A DNA stretch of 57,575 nucleotides from Caulobacteraceae bacterium (GTDB taxonomy: Bacteria; Pseudomonadota; Alphaproteobacteria; Caulobacterales; Caulobacteraceae). Position 1 is the stretch's first letter, and every line of letters starts with the position of its first letter. This document shows positions 16,781-26,314 of this stretch, one piece after another. The position numbers were made by a program, and so were the translations under genes. The notes under the pieces were generated by a model that saw only the letters and a list, made by a program, of their open reading frames with translations, had not been told where the DNA came from and made no database searches. The stretch lies in contig JANWHQ010000162.1 in the NCBI GenBank assembly GCA_025450315.1, forward strand, positions 1-57,575, in the 5' to 3' direction.

Positions 16781-16838
16781 GCCCAAGCGGGCCGCCAACT
16801 TGATCCGAACCCAAATCCGTCCCATGTCCGGGGCAGGC

Positions 16839-17885
16839 ATGAGCCCATTTGACCAACCCGCGCCGGTGGCCGAGGCCGCCAGGCCCGTCCCGCTGATCGA
16901 CCCGTTCGGGCGGACGGTCGATTATCTGCGCGTATCGGTGACCGACCGCTGCGACCTGCGCTGCGTCTATTGCATGTCCGAGCGGCAGACCTTCCTGCCC
17001 AAGGCCGAGGTGCTGTCGATCGAGGAGCTGGACCGGCTCTGCTCGGCCTTCGTCGCCCTGGGAACGCGCAAGCTGCGCCTGACCGGCGGCGAGCCCCTGA
17101 TGCGGCGCGGCTTCTTGCAGCTGGTCGAGGCGCTCTCGCGCCACCTGCGCTCGGGCGCGCTGGACGAGCTGACCCTGACCACCAACGGCACCCGCCTGGC
17201 CGAGTTCGCCCTCGATCTGGCGCGGCTGGGCGTGCGGCGGCTGAACGTCTCGGTCGACAGCCTGGACGCCGACACCTACCGGCGCGTCACCCGCGGCGGC
17301 GAGCTTTCCCAGGTGCTGGCCGGGATCCAGGCCGCCCAGGACGCCGGGCTGAAGGTCAAGATCAACACCGTCGCCCTCAAGGCCGACAACGCCCGCGAGC
17401 TGCCCCGTATGATCGACTGGGCGCACGGCCAGGGGCTGGACCTGACCCTGATCGAGACCATGCCGATCGGCGAGGTCGACGAGGACCGCACCGACCAGTA
17501 CCTGCCGCTTTCGGTGGTGCGCCAGCAGCTGGAGTCGTTCTGGACCCTGACGCCCCTGGTCGACCACACCTCCGGGCCCGCCCGCTATGTCCGCATCGAG
17601 GAGACCCAAGGCCGGCTCGGCTTCATCACGCCCCTGACCCACAATTTCTGCGAATCCTGCAATCGGGTGCGCCTGACCTGCACCGGCACGCTCTACCTGT
17701 GCCTGGGCCAGGAGGACTGCGCCGACCTGCGCGCCCCGCTGCGCGAGCATCCGGGCGACGACGGCCCGCTGCGGGAGGCGATCCGCGAGGCGCTGAGCCG
17801 CAAGCCCAAGGGCCACGACTTCAGGATCGAGCGTCGGGGCGAGCGGCCGGCCGTCTCGCGCGTCATGTCCACCACCGGCGGCTGA
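16839..17885 (+). CDS. moaA: GTP 3',8-cyclase (molybdenum cofactor step 1)
   Basis: Radical SAM enzyme of 348 residues that, with MoaC, turns GTP into cyclic pyranopterin monophosphate. The N-terminal cluster motif is CDLRCVYC (Cx3Cx2C); the second 4Fe-4S cluster is [13 protein letters not shown] (CxxC plus distal Cys); the C-terminus ends in the functional GG (STTGG). ATG at 16839 follows GGGGCAGGC; the in-frame ATG at 16824 is equally possible. It heads a five-gene run moaA-moaD-moaE-moaB-moaC. Confidence 0.96.
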   Translation: MSPFDQPAPVAEAARPVPLIDPFGRTVDYLRVSVTDRCDLRCVYCMSERQTFLPKAEVLSIEELDRLCSAFVALGTRKLRLTGGEPLMRRGFLQLVEALSRHLRSGALDELTLTTNGTRLAEFALDLARLGVRRLNVSVDSLDADTYRRVTRGGELSQVLAGIQAAQDAGLKVKINTVALKADNARELPRMIDWAHGQGLDLTLIETMPIGEVDEDRTDQYLPLSVVRQQLESFWTLTPLVDHTSGPARYVRIEETQGRLGFITPLTHNFCESCNRVRLTCTGTLYLCLGQEDCADLRAPLREHPGDDGPLREAIREALSRKPKGHDFRIERRGERPAVSRVMSTTGG

Positions 17886-17893
17886 GCGGCCGC

Positions 17894-18148
17894 ATGGTCG
17901 GCGTCAAGCTCAGGATCCTGCTGTTCGGCCGCGTCTCGGACGCGCTCGGCCACGAGCTGGAGGCGCTGATCCCCGAGGACGGCTGCACCGTGGGCGAGCT
18001 GCGCCGGCTGATCGCTGATCAGACCGGTTCGGACCTGCTGCGCCAGAAGGGCGTGCGCGCCTCGGTGGACAAACAGGTCGCCGGCGAGGACGCCATGGTG
18101 CGTCCGGGCGCGGAAGTGGCCTTCTTCTCGGTCTTCTCGGGGGGCTGA
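17894..18148 (+). CDS. moaD: Molybdopterin synthase sulfur carrier subunit
   Basis: Ubiquitin-fold protein of 84 residues ending in the diagnostic double glycine (FFSVFSGG), whose C-terminus is thiocarboxylated to donate sulfur to precursor Z. The ATG at 17894 lies 8 bases after the moaA stop, and moaE follows after one base. Confidence 0.95.
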   Translation: MVGVKLRILLFGRVSDALGHELEALIPEDGCTVGELRRLIADQTGSDLLRQKGVRASVDKQVAGEDAMVRPGAEVAFFSVFSGG

Positions 18149-18149
18149 G

Positions 18150-18611
18150 ATGGCCGTGATCTCGAGATTGCAGGCCGGCCCCTTCGATGCGGCGGCGGAG
18201 CTCAGGGCCTTCATGGCCGGGCGCACCCAGGACGGGGCGGTGGTCAGCTTCACCGGCCTGGCCCGCGGCAAGGCCCATTCGGGCGACGAGGTGCAGGCCC
18301 TGGTCCTGGACCACTATCCCGGCATGACCGAGCGCTCTATCGAGGAGATCGCCGAGGCGGGCGCGGCGCGCTTCGAGGTCTCCGATGTCCTGGTCGTGCA
18401 CCGGCATGGCCGCATCGCGCCCGGCGAGCCGATCGTGTTCGTGGCGACCGCGTCGCGCCACCGCGGCGAGGCCTTCGCCTGCGCCGATTATCTGATGGAC
18501 CGTTTGAAAACCGAGGCCGCCTTCTGGAAACGGGAGGAGGGCCAAGGCGCCCCGCGCTGGATCGAGCCGACCGAGGCCGACCGCCAGCGCCGCGCCCGAT
18601 GGAGCGACTGA
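18150..18611 (+). CDS. moaE: Molybdopterin synthase catalytic subunit
   Basis: Protein of 153 residues that inserts sulfur from MoaD into cyclic pyranopterin monophosphate to make molybdopterin. Recognised by [35 protein letters not shown] and the active-site lysine stretch [12 protein letters not shown]. It abuts moaD and moaB; the heterotetramer partners are co-transcribed. Confidence 0.96.
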   Translation: MAVISRLQAGPFDAAAELRAFMAGRTQDGAVVSFTGLARGKAHSGDEVQALVLDHYPGMTERSIEEIAEAGAARFEVSDVLVVHRHGRIAPGEPIVFVATASRHRGEAFACADYLMDRLKTEAAFWKREEGQGAPRWIEPTEADRQRRARWSD

Positions 18612-19148
18612 ATGGCTGGAATCGACGAGCGACTGACCTTCCACCCGCTGAACATCGCGGTGCTCACCATCTCGGACACCCGCGACGAAGAATCCGACAA
18701 GTCCGGCGCGCTGCTGTCCCGGCGGCTGACCGAGCACGGCCATCATCTGGCCGGGCATGTCCTGGTCAAGGACGACGTGGACGCCATCCGCGGCCAGCTG
18801 CAGGTCTGGATCGACGATCCGGAGGTCGATGTGGTGATCAGCACCGGCGGCACCGGCTTCGCCCCGCGCGACGTGACTCCCGAGGCGGTCAAGCCGCTGT
18901 TCCGGCGCGAGATGGACGGCTTCTCGGTGGTGTTTCACCAGGCGAGCCTGGGCACGGTGGGGGTCGGCACCCTGCAGTCGCGGGCCTTCGCGGGCCAGCC
19001 CGGCGACACCTTCATCTTCTGCCTGCCGGGCTCGCCGGGCGCCTGCAAGGACGGCTGGGACCTGATCCTGAAGTTCGAGCTCGACAGCCGCCACCGCCCC
19101 TGCTCCCTGGCCGGCCAGGTGCCGCGCCTGAGGGACGTGTGCGCTTGA
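18612..19148 (+). CDS. moaB: Molybdenum cofactor biosynthesis protein B
   Basis: MoaB/Mog-type protein of 178 residues. The molybdopterin-binding motif is [19 protein letters not shown], followed by [16 protein letters not shown]. It probably adenylylates molybdopterin or stabilises it, as in organisms where MoaB replaces Mog. The ATG directly follows the moaE stop, and the gene's own stop overlaps moaC. Confidence 0.94.
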   Translation: MAGIDERLTFHPLNIAVLTISDTRDEESDKSGALLSRRLTEHGHHLAGHVLVKDDVDAIRGQLQVWIDDPEVDVVISTGGTGFAPRDVTPEAVKPLFRREMDGFSVVFHQASLGTVGVGTLQSRAFAGQPGDTFIFCLPGSPGACKDGWDLILKFELDSRHRPCSLAGQVPRLRDVCA

Positions 19149-19627
19149 GCGACTTCTCGCACATCGACGAGTCGGGCCGCGCCCGCATGGTCGACGTCTC
19201 GGCCAAGCCAGAGACCGCCCGCACCGCCTCGGCCGAGGGGGCCCTGGTGTGCAAGACCTCGACGCTGGACGCCGCCCTGGCCGGAACCACGCCCAAGGGC
19301 GCGGTGATCTCCACCGCCGAACTGGCCGGGGTGATGGGCGCCAAGCGCACCTCCGACCTCATCCCGCTCTGCCACCCGCTGCCGCTGTCGAAGATCGAGG
19401 TGACCATCGCGCCGGACCACGCCCTGCCGGGCTTCCGCGTCCACGCCCTGGCCAAGACCACCGCCCGCACCGGAGTGGAGATGGAAGCCCTGACGGCCGT
19501 CTCCATCGCCTGCCTGACCCTGTTCGACATGCTGAAGGCTGTCGACAAGTCGATGAGCATCACGGGTGTCAGGGTGGTCTCCAAGACCGGCGGCCGCTCG
19601 GGCGACTGGAGCGCCGAAGCGCGGTGA
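19145..19627 (+). CDS. moaC: Cyclic pyranopterin monophosphate synthase
   Basis: Protein of 160 residues, MoaA's partner. It carries [20 protein letters not shown], then [18 protein letters not shown] and [21 protein letters not shown], all hallmarks of MoaC, with the active-site Lys in [10 protein letters not shown]. The TTG start at 19145 overlaps the moaB stop (TTGA). MoeA, MobA and the molybdate transporter are not present, so insertion and maturation are encoded elsewhere. Confidence 0.96.
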   Translation: MSDFSHIDESGRARMVDVSAKPETARTASAEGALVCKTSTLDAALAGTTPKGAVISTAELAGVMGAKRTSDLIPLCHPLPLSKIEVTIAPDHALPGFRVHALAKTTARTGVEMEALTAVSIACLTLFDMLKAVDKSMSITGVRVVSKTGGRSGDWSAEAR

Positions 19628-19643
19628 TCCGGCAGGACGCGCG

Positions 19644-20873
19644 GTGAACGAGACCGCCCGCATCGTCATCGTGGGCGCCGGCCACGCGGGGGGAACCGCC
19701 GCGGCCCAGCTCCGCCAGCAGGGCCACACCGGACCTATCCTGCTGATCGGCGAGGAGCCCTCCGTCCCCTATCAGCGCCCGCCGCTGTCGAAGGCCTATC
19801 TCAAGGGCGAGGCCGACGCCGAGGCGTTGAAGCTCAGGCCCGACGCCTTCTATGCCGAGAACGATATCGAGCTCAGGCTTGGAACGCGGGCCCTGTCCAT
19901 CGACCGCCAGGGCCGTCGCGTGCGGCTCGGGGACGGCGGCGAGGCCGCCTACGACATCCTCATCCTCGCCACCGGCTCCGCGAACCGGAAGCTCAACCTG
20001 CCGGGCGCCCGCGAGGGCGACCTCCTGGAGCTGCGCCATCTCGCCGACGCCGAACGACTGAAGCAGGCGCTGGGGCCGGGCCGCCGGCTGGCCATCGTCG
20101 GCGGCGGCTATGTCGGGCTGGAGGCGGCCGCCTCGGCCAGGGCGCTGGGCGCGGAGGCGACGGTGATCGAGCTGGAGCCGCGGGTGCTGGCCAGGGTGGC
20201 GTGCGAGGAGCTGTCGGGGTTCTTCGAGGCCTATCACCGCGGCCGGGGCGTGCGGATCCTCACCTGCGCCCAGGTCCTGGACGTCGAGCATGAGGGCGAT
20301 CGCCTTGCGGCCGTGCGCCTGAAGGACGGCCGGCGCATCCCCTGCGATGCGGTGCTGGTCGGGGTCGGCGCGACGGCGTGCACCGAGCTGGCGCGGGACA
20401 GCGGCCTCGAATGCGACGTCGGGGTGGTGGTCGATGCGGCCGGACGCACCTCCGATCCGGCGATCCGGGCCATCGGCGACGTGACCTTCCGGCCCCTGCC
20501 CCACTACGGCGGGCGCATGCATCGGCTGGAGAGCGTGCCGGGCGCGGTCGAGCAGGCCCGCCAGGCGGTCGCGGCCATCCTCGGCCTGCCCGCCCCGGCG
20601 CACGAGGTCCCCTGGTTCTGGTCGGACCAGTACGACCTGAAGCTCCAGATCGCCGGCGTCCCCTTCGACACGGATCAGCGCGTGGTGCGCGGCGACTTGG
20701 CGGCGGGCAAGTTCGCCATCTTCCACCTGAAGGACGGCCGCATCGCCGCCGTCGAGGCGGTCAACTGCCCAGCGGAGTTCATGGCCGGCCGCCAGCTGAT
20801 CGGCCAGGGCCGCGCCGTCGACGCCGAGAAGCTCGCCGATCCCAGGGTCTCGATGCGGGAAGTCTCCCTCTGA
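19644..20873 (+). CDS. FAD-dependent pyridine nucleotide-disulfide oxidoreductase (ferredoxin reductase type)
   Basis: Protein of 409 residues with an FAD-binding GAGHAGGTAA motif at the N-terminus, a PYQRPPLSKAYL segment, an NAD(P)H-binding VGGGYVGLEAA motif (about 150-160) and AIGDVTFRP, the second FAD motif. It matches putidaredoxin/rhodocoxin reductase-type ferredoxin reductases that pass electrons to P450 or dioxygenase ferredoxins. No CxxxxC redox pair is present. GTG at 19644, 16 bases after moaC. No ferredoxin or P450 lies nearby, so the partner is unknown. Confidence 0.9.
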   Translation: MNETARIVIVGAGHAGGTAAAQLRQQGHTGPILLIGEEPSVPYQRPPLSKAYLKGEADAEALKLRPDAFYAENDIELRLGTRALSIDRQGRRVRLGDGGEAAYDILILATGSANRKLNLPGAREGDLLELRHLADAERLKQALGPGRRLAIVGGGYVGLEAAASARALGAEATVIELEPRVLARVACEELSGFFEAYHRGRGVRILTCAQVLDVEHEGDRLAAVRLKDGRRIPCDAVLVGVGATACTELARDSGLECDVGVVVDAAGRTSDPAIRAIGDVTFRPLPHYGGRMHRLESVPGAVEQARQAVAAILGLPAPAHEVPWFWSDQYDLKLQIAGVPFDTDQRVVRGDLAAGKFAIFHLKDGRIAAVEAVNCPAEFMAGRQLIGQGRAVDAEKLADPRVSMREVSL

Positions 20874-20967
20874 GGCGCACGCTCTTGGCGAGCGGGGCGG
20901 GGCCGTGATAGCGACGCGGACCCTGGCGCGGCGAAGTCCAGCGCGCGCAGCCCGAGAAGGTCTCTTG

Positions 20968-21690
20968 ATGGATCCCATCCTCGCCTCGGCCGTGGCCGAC
21001 TATCTCTCGCACCTGAAGGAATGCCGGCCGCTGCAGACGCGGCTGGAGGCCGAGGCCGCCAAGGCCCTGGTGGAGAGCATGGGCCTGCCCAGCCACCACG
21101 ACGGCCAGAAGAACTGGGACACCCTGAAGTGCCTGGCCTACATCGCCTCGACCGGCGACAAGGAGACGCCGACCCTGGACGCCGGCTCGGGCTCCAAGCT
21201 GATCATCGACCAGTGGCTGGTGAAGCTGGGCTACAAGAACGTCTACGCCTGCGACTCCCAGGGCGCGGAGAAGTCGATCTACCGGCCCCTGGGCATCCAC
21301 TTCTTCCAGCAGGACCTGCTGGCGACCAACTACGAGAACGGGTTCTTCCAGACCGCGACCTGCATCTCGGTCATCGAGCACAACGTCGATTTCGACGGCT
21401 TCCTGAAGGAGATGGCGCGGGTGCTGAAGCCCGGCGGCTATCTGCTGGTCTCCACCGACTACTGGTCCGAGCCGGTGGATTGCTCGGGCATCTATCCCTA
21501 CGGCTTCGAGGCGGGCGAGATGAAGATCATCACCCCGGCCGACCTGACCGAATTCGCCGAGATCGCCAAGCGCCATGGCCTGGAGCTGTGCGAGCCGATG
21601 CAGTTCGAAACCACCGATAAGGCCGTGCGCTGGGAGCGCACCGACCGCGACTACACCTTCTATTTCGCGGCCTTCCAGAAGCGGCGCTGA
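20968..21690 (+). CDS. SAM-dependent methyltransferase (class I)
   Basis: Protein of 240 residues with a Rossmann methyltransferase core: the SAM motif LDAGSGSKLIIDQW, the acidic LGYKNVYACDSQ, CISVIEHNVDFDGFLKEM and the post-motif RVLKPGGYLLVSTDYW. The ATG at 20968 follows GAGAAGG. A larger frame upstream lacks a ribosome binding site. Substrate unknown; the nearby polysaccharide locus suggests a sugar or small molecule, only as inference. The 3' flank carries a dispersed repeat. Confidence 0.86.
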   Translation: MDPILASAVADYLSHLKECRPLQTRLEAEAAKALVESMGLPSHHDGQKNWDTLKCLAYIASTGDKETPTLDAGSGSKLIIDQWLVKLGYKNVYACDSQGAEKSIYRPLGIHFFQQDLLATNYENGFFQTATCISVIEHNVDFDGFLKEMARVLKPGGYLLVSTDYWSEPVDCSGIYPYGFEAGEMKIITPADLTEFAEIAKRHGLELCEPMQFETTDKAVRWERTDRDYTFYFAAFQKRR

Positions 21691-21709
21691 GGGCGGCCCT
21701 GGCCGACTT

Positions 21710-21812
21710 AGAGCAGGTTGCGATCTGATGGAATCAGATCGCCGCTCTAGATCTTTGCATTCACGCGCGTTCTGTTCCGAAAACCGGTTCCCACTTTTCG
21801 GAACGCGCTCTA
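21710..21812. repeat. Dispersed alphaproteobacterial palindromic repeat
   Basis: A 103-base element bounded by AGAGC and GCTCTA. It contains the imperfect palindrome GATCTGATGGAATCAGATC and a hairpin with CCGAAAACCGGTTCCCAC and TTTTCGGAACGCG. Elements with GAAAACCGGTTCCCACTTTTCGG-type cores are scattered between genes in Rhizobiales and Caulobacterales. It overlaps the stop of the NTF2-like gene and could act as a bidirectional hairpin terminator for the convergent genes. Confidence 0.75.
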
Positions 21813-22187
21813 GCCGTCCAGGGTGACGAACAGCTCCGACTCGATCAGCCACTGGCCGGTGGCCTTGCGCCAGGCGGCCAGATAGGTCCCGCTCATCTCG
21901 GCCGTCCGCCACGAACCGACCCAGCGGCCGCTTTCGGCGGCCCGCAGCCCCGCCCGGTCCAGCTCGACCGTGTCGGGGGTGCGCACATAGGCCACGAACT
22001 CGGGGTCGCGGAACTGGGCCTCGAAGGCGGCGATGACGGCGTCCGCGCCGGCGATCAGCCCGCCGTGGCCGACGATCACCTTGACCCCGGGATCCAGGAA
22101 CGGCCGCAGCCGCGCGGCCTCGTGCGCGGCGGTCAGCTTGTTGGTCAGGCGCCGGCGCGCCCGGATGGCGTCCTCGGGCGCGGTCAC
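21810..22187 (-). CDS. SnoaL/NTF2-like small protein
   Basis: Protein of 125 residues with the single-domain NTF2-like layout: an N-terminal helical part with LRPFLDPGVKVIVGHGGLIAGADAVIAAFEAQF, then strands ending GRWVGSWRTAEMSGTYLAAWRKATGQWLIESELFVTL. The fold often binds small ligands or acts as an isomerase or accessory; the function cannot be predicted. Its GTG start overlaps the upstream gene by 4 bases, so it is the last gene of the wecB-led polysaccharide operon. Its stop lies in a dispersed repeat. Confidence 0.75.
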   Translation of the reverse strand: MTAPEDAIRARRRLTNKLTAAHEAARLRPFLDPGVKVIVGHGGLIAGADAVIAAFEAQFRDPEFVAYVRTPDTVELDRAGLRAAESGRWVGSWRTAEMSGTYLAAWRKATGQWLIESELFVTLDG

Positions 22188-23512
22188 GCCGGCAGCAGAT
22201 CCCGGCGCAGGGTCAGCTGGCGCCAGCGCTTCACGCGGCGGTCGACCTCGGAGGCGGCGAACAGGTCCTTCTCATGGGTCGAGCGGTTGAAGGCGTAGCC
22301 GGGCACATGCTTTTCGAACAGCTCATGGCGCACCTGGGGCGAGGACAGGGCCGCGACGGGCCCCAGCCAGGGCGGCATGGCCATGCCATGGGTTGCAGCC
22401 TTGGACGCCTCGGGCTCGGCATAGGCCGCGTGGACCTCATCGGCGATGGTCTGAACCAGCCGCTCGACCGGATCGCCCGCAGGGAAGAAGGTTTCCTCCG
22501 TCCACTGACGAAGCGCGTCGCCGGACGACGGATCGGCCCGCCGGCAGGCGTCCAGAAAGGCGGCCTGCTCGGCCGCCTCGGGCGCCAGGTCGCACCAGTC
22601 GTAGCGCAGTCCCCCGGGCGTCGGCTCGGGCGCGACGCGCACGATCGCCTTCTCCGCCAGGGCCGCCTCGATCAGCACGGTAGAATAGGACGAGGCGACC
22701 AGGTCGCTGGCCAGCACCCACTCGCGGGCCGAGCGGTCCTTGACGATGCGGAAGGCGGGCTCGGCGCCGCCCAGGGTCTCGGCGACGAACTGGGTGAGTT
22801 CGGCGACGCTGGTCGCCGGCCGGGGACGGAAGATCACCTCCGCCTCCCCCGCCGCGGCCAGGACCTGGCACCAGCGCACCAGCTCGGCCATCGAGCGGCG
22901 GCAGTAGTCGCGCATCTCGACGAGCTCGGCCTGCTCGACGCCCCGCTTGCCCAGGCGCCGGAGCTTGGAGTCGGTGAAGAAGGCCCAGCGGTAGTTCTCC
23001 GGGACGAACACCCAGCGCTTGGCGGAATCCAGCCCGAAGGCCGCCGCCAACTCGGCCCGCCCCGCGAAGTAGTCCCGGTACGGAGGGCCGTAGAGCCGAT
23101 ACATGCCGTGGCCCACCAGCCGCGTCATCCTGGCCGGCACGCCGTGCTGCTGCAGATAGGCGACGAAGGCGCGGCTCCACGCCAGGTGGGTCACCTGCTT
23201 GCGGGTGAACTTGTCGCGCGGCGCCTTGATCTGCTGGTGCGAGGGATAGAACAGCTGCTCCCAGGCCAGGTTGACGAAGCGGGCGCCCGGCCAGCCCTCG
23301 ACGTAGTCCTTCAGGACGATGTCCTCGGCCGCATAGAAGAACGGCGTCAGCACCAGCCGCGGCGCCGGCCGGGCCAGAAGGAGTGGCGCGTCGGCGTAGA
23401 AGTTGGCGATCTTCAGCTCGATCCCATGCCGCTTCTTCAGCAGGACCTTCAGCAGGCAGAGCAGATCCAGCTCGCGGTCGACGTGCTCGACGAGGGCGAG
23501 CGCCTGCATCAC
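22184..23512 (-). CDS. Surface carbohydrate biosynthesis protein
   Basis: Protein of 442 residues resembling surface carbohydrate biosynthesis proteins with a GT-B-like layout. The N-terminal LVEHVDRELDLLCLLKVLLKKRHG, the central VFVPENYRWAFFTDSKL, and RPRPATSVAELTQF followed by ASDLVASSYSTVLIEAALAEKAIV look like the donor-binding half of capsule-synthesis enzymes. Start is GTG at 23512 (4-base overlap with the upstream stop) or the ATG at 23509. Predicted cytoplasmic. Part of the operon running from wecB to the NTF2-like gene. Confidence 0.72.
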   Translation of the reverse strand: MMQALALVEHVDRELDLLCLLKVLLKKRHGIELKIANFYADAPLLLARPAPRLVLTPFFYAAEDIVLKDYVEGWPGARFVNLAWEQLFYPSHQQIKAPRDKFTRKQVTHLAWSRAFVAYLQQHGVPARMTRLVGHGMYRLYGPPYRDYFAGRAELAAAFGLDSAKRWVFVPENYRWAFFTDSKLRRLGKRGVEQAELVEMRDYCRRSMAELVRWCQVLAAAGEAEVIFRPRPATSVAELTQFVAETLGGAEPAFRIVKDRSAREWVLASDLVASSYSTVLIEAALAEKAIVRVAPEPTPGGLRYDWCDLAPEAAEQAAFLDACRRADPSSGDALRQWTEETFFPAGDPVERLVQTIADEVHAAYAEPEASKAATHGMAMPPWLGPVAALSSPQVRHELFEKHVPGYAFNRSTHEKDLFAASEVDRRVKRWRQLTLRRDLLPA

Positions 23513-24684
23513 CCGACCGGGGCCGGCGCGGGCGTCTGGACCTCGGGAAGCACTCTGGGAGCAGGGACGGCCGCGGGGCCGTCATGGCCGAAGGCGATGT
23601 CCAGGGCCCGGAAGGCCCGCTCGCGCAGCTCGTCGTTGACCCGGGAATTGTCCGGCCACGGCTGCTTGGCCTTCTTCAAGCCCTTCAGGAAGCTTTCGGG
23701 CGTCAGGGGATCCACCACGATGCAGAAGGGTTGGATCTCCTTGGGCTGACGTTCGTAGAGCGTCTTGGGCACCATCAGCCAGCCGCCGCAGGTGACGAAG
23801 TCCAGGAGCTTGGTCTTGAAGCCCATCCCGAGATTGGACAGGTGGGCCATGACCCGCGAGCGATACATGTACTCGAAAGGGTTCTCGACGTTGCCGGTGA
23901 TGTCGCAACGGCCGCTCTGCTTCAGGGGCTTGTAGCTGTCGCGGTGCTTGCCGAGGTCGCCGGTGATGGCGAACTTCCAGCCTTTGGTCTGCTCGGGCGT
24001 GGTCTTCATCAGCAACTCGACCATCACCTTGGCGGCGTGGTGGGCCAACGGCGTCCAGTCGGCCGACATGGCGCACAGGCACCGGCTCACCTTGGCCAGG
24101 TCCGCCGGCGGGGTGAATTCGTAGCTCTCGGGCACGAAATAGGGCACGCCCAGCACCTTCTCGCGCCGGGTCATCAGCGGCCAGTAGCGCCGGGCCTCCC
24201 AGTCGGCGATGGCCAGGATGAAGTCGGCCCGGTGGCCGCAGACCAGGTCGAATCGGAAGCGGTCCCACAGGTTGTTCAGCGAGACCTTGGCCCGCTTGAA
24301 CCGCCATTTGAAGCCCGAGAGGCCAGAGGCCAGGAAGGCGTATGCGGTGTGCAGCTGGTGGATGGCCTCGGCGTTGTGGCCGCGGATCATCAGGCGGATG
24401 CCCGGATGGTTCTCGTTCAGCCAGCGCATGGTGCGCGGATAGCGCGGATGCTCCATCAGGATTGCGTCGATGCCCGTGAGGTCCATCGACTGCAGCATGT
24501 CCAGGCAGATGTGGTCGTGGCGGCCCTTCACCTGCATCTCGACGCATTCGATGCCGCGCGAGGCGAAGTAGTCGCGCCGCCCGACGATGTCCTTGGTCGA
24601 GCCCAGGTACTTGAACTGCGGCCGCCAGGACTTGTCGCCCAGGATGTGCAGGACCTTGCGGACGGGACCAGGTCGGTAGGTCAT
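23509..24684 (-). CDS. Putative glycosyltransferase
   Basis: Protein of 391 residues, divergent from named families but built like a GT-B enzyme: KVLHILGDKSWRPQFKYLG at the N-terminus, RLMIRGHNAEAIHQLHTAYAF in the middle and a C-terminal half with SNLGMGFKTKLLDFVTCGGWLMVPKTLYERQP, similar to donor-site loops. An ATG at 24684 overlaps the capsule gene stop by 4 bases. No membrane segment or signal. A proline/alanine tail ends the protein. Called a glycosyltransferase mainly from context and loop pattern. Confidence 0.65.
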   Translation of the reverse strand: MTYRPGPVRKVLHILGDKSWRPQFKYLGSTKDIVGRRDYFASRGIECVEMQVKGRHDHICLDMLQSMDLTGIDAILMEHPRYPRTMRWLNENHPGIRLMIRGHNAEAIHQLHTAYAFLASGLSGFKWRFKRAKVSLNNLWDRFRFDLVCGHRADFILAIADWEARRYWPLMTRREKVLGVPYFVPESYEFTPPADLAKVSRCLCAMSADWTPLAHHAAKVMVELLMKTTPEQTKGWKFAITGDLGKHRDSYKPLKQSGRCDITGNVENPFEYMYRSRVMAHLSNLGMGFKTKLLDFVTCGGWLMVPKTLYERQPKEIQPFCIVVDPLTPESFLKGLKKAKQPWPDNSRVNDELRERAFRALDIAFGHDGPAAVPAPRVLPEVQTPAPAPVG

Positions 24685-26288
24685 GCCGCGGCCTCCGGCT
24701 CGGCGACGTTCTCGCCCGGGAACGGATCGGCCAGGGTTTCGGCCGGATAGATGAACGGCGAGCCGGTCAGGATGCCGTCGCAGATGGTGTCGAGCCCGGG
24801 CCACGCGCCGGGCTTCAGCTCGTCCTTGGACTTGATCTCGGCGCGGAAGTGGCCGGTCTTCCAGACCCGGATGAACGGCAGGGGGATCATCCGCCGGAAG
24901 AAGAAGTGATAGGCGTAGCGGTCGGCCAGCGCCCGGCGCTCGGGCGTCATGCCCTCGGGCATCGGCAGGGCGTCGAGGATGCGGAAATACTCCTTGGGGC
25001 TGGAGACGTCGGTGGCGAAGCCCTTGCCGCGCACCCAGGCCTCGCCCGCGACGATCACCGGCACGCCCATGGAGGCCATCTCCACGCCCGCCTTGGTGTT
25101 GTAGATGATCACGCAGTTGGCGTTTTCGCACAGGGCGTAGGTCGAGGCCTGGTTCTCGGGCTCCAGCACGAAGACGTTCCTGGGCAGCCCCTCCGGGAAG
25201 GCGGCCTTCAACTCGTCGGCGGCCAGCTGGCGGGACGGCACGCTGCCGCGCACTTCGGCCGGATGGACGCGGATCACCAGCTGCAGCCCGTCGGTGCGCC
25301 GGCCCCAGGCCTCGACGGTCTGGACCAGCCAGTCGAGCATGGTGGGGAAGGCATTGGCCTTGTAGTGCAGCTGGGCGTCCCAGACCACGCTGGTCAGCAG
25401 CGCGACATAGGGCCTGGCCGGATCGCAGCCCGCCTCGCGCAGCACAGGCGCGATGTCCTCCTTGGGCGCGTCGTGGAACCAGATCCAGTCGTTCTTGCCC
25501 GAGCGGCGGCTCCAGAGATAGGCGCGGATGTCCTGGGTCAGCTCGGGGGTCATGTCCAGCCCGGTCCAGGCGCTGGTGGGCTCGTCCAGCATGGTGAAAT
25601 GGTAGCTCTCGTCGTGCGAGAACACGAACGAGTGCTTGCGGTAGGCGGGGTTGTAGGTGACCACCCTCACTCCCATGCCGCGGGCCACCTCGGCGATCAT
25701 CCCCTGGGGGATGTAGATGCCGTGGTTGATCACCAGGATGTCGTAGCGGCGCTGTTGCACCATGCGCCGGATGGCGGCGACGGTCCTGAGGCCCGCCTCC
25801 AGATAGACCCTGAGCACCTGCTCGCCGTAGGGCTCGCCCTCCAGGTCGCCGCGGGCGAAGTAGCGCAGGGCGCCGGCATAGGCGTGGTCGCCGACCGGCA
25901 GGCCGAACCAGTCGAAGGCGCGGATCTCCTGCAAGGGAACCTGCTGGGCGGTGCGGCCGGCGTAGTCGGCGTCGGCAGGGGTGACGTAGTCGCCCAGGCT
26001 CTGCACCGGATAGCCGAGCGGCCCGAAGGTCTTCTCGCCGCGCCCCACGCAGAAGTCGCAGTAGGCCATCGGCTTCTGGACCGCCAGCTCCTCGGGCATG
26101 GCGCGGGAGGGCCCGATCTTGATCATCTGGCAGGTGGGCACGCCCTTGTTGCAGAGCAGGATCTCCACCTCGGCGCCGCGCACGTCCAGCGCCCGGGCCA
26201 GCACGCTGTCCATCACCGCGGCGTGGTCGTAGCCGCCCATGGTGGTGGCGATGCAGATGCGGGGGCGTCGGGAAGCGGTGGCGGACAT
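24681..26288 (-). CDS. Capsule polysaccharide biosynthesis protein
   Basis: Protein of 535 residues related to capsule synthesis proteins of the KpsC/KpsS type. ICIATTMGGYDHAAVMDSVLARAL opens the first half; DILVINHGIYIPQGMIAEVARGMGVRVVTYNPAYRKHSFVF and the C-terminal LVIRVHPAEVRG, ENANCVIIYNTKAGVEMASMGVPVIVAG are diagnostic of the fold (donor site). Several cysteines (CDFCVG) near residue 100 are unusual. KpsC/KpsS-type enzymes make the Kdo linker; whether this one does is unknown. ATG at 26288; 26 bases after the GT4 gene stop. Confidence 0.8.
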   Translation of the reverse strand: MSATASRRPRICIATTMGGYDHAAVMDSVLARALDVRGAEVEILLCNKGVPTCQMIKIGPSRAMPEELAVQKPMAYCDFCVGRGEKTFGPLGYPVQSLGDYVTPADADYAGRTAQQVPLQEIRAFDWFGLPVGDHAYAGALRYFARGDLEGEPYGEQVLRVYLEAGLRTVAAIRRMVQQRRYDILVINHGIYIPQGMIAEVARGMGVRVVTYNPAYRKHSFVFSHDESYHFTMLDEPTSAWTGLDMTPELTQDIRAYLWSRRSGKNDWIWFHDAPKEDIAPVLREAGCDPARPYVALLTSVVWDAQLHYKANAFPTMLDWLVQTVEAWGRRTDGLQLVIRVHPAEVRGSVPSRQLAADELKAAFPEGLPRNVFVLEPENQASTYALCENANCVIIYNTKAGVEMASMGVPVIVAGEAWVRGKGFATDVSSPKEYFRILDALPMPEGMTPERRALADRYAYHFFFRRMIPLPFIRVWKTGHFRAEIKSKDELKPGAWPGLDTICDGILTGSPFIYPAETLADPFPGENVAEPEAAA

Positions 26289-26314
26289 GGGGGCCGGCGT
26301 CAGGAATTCATCAT

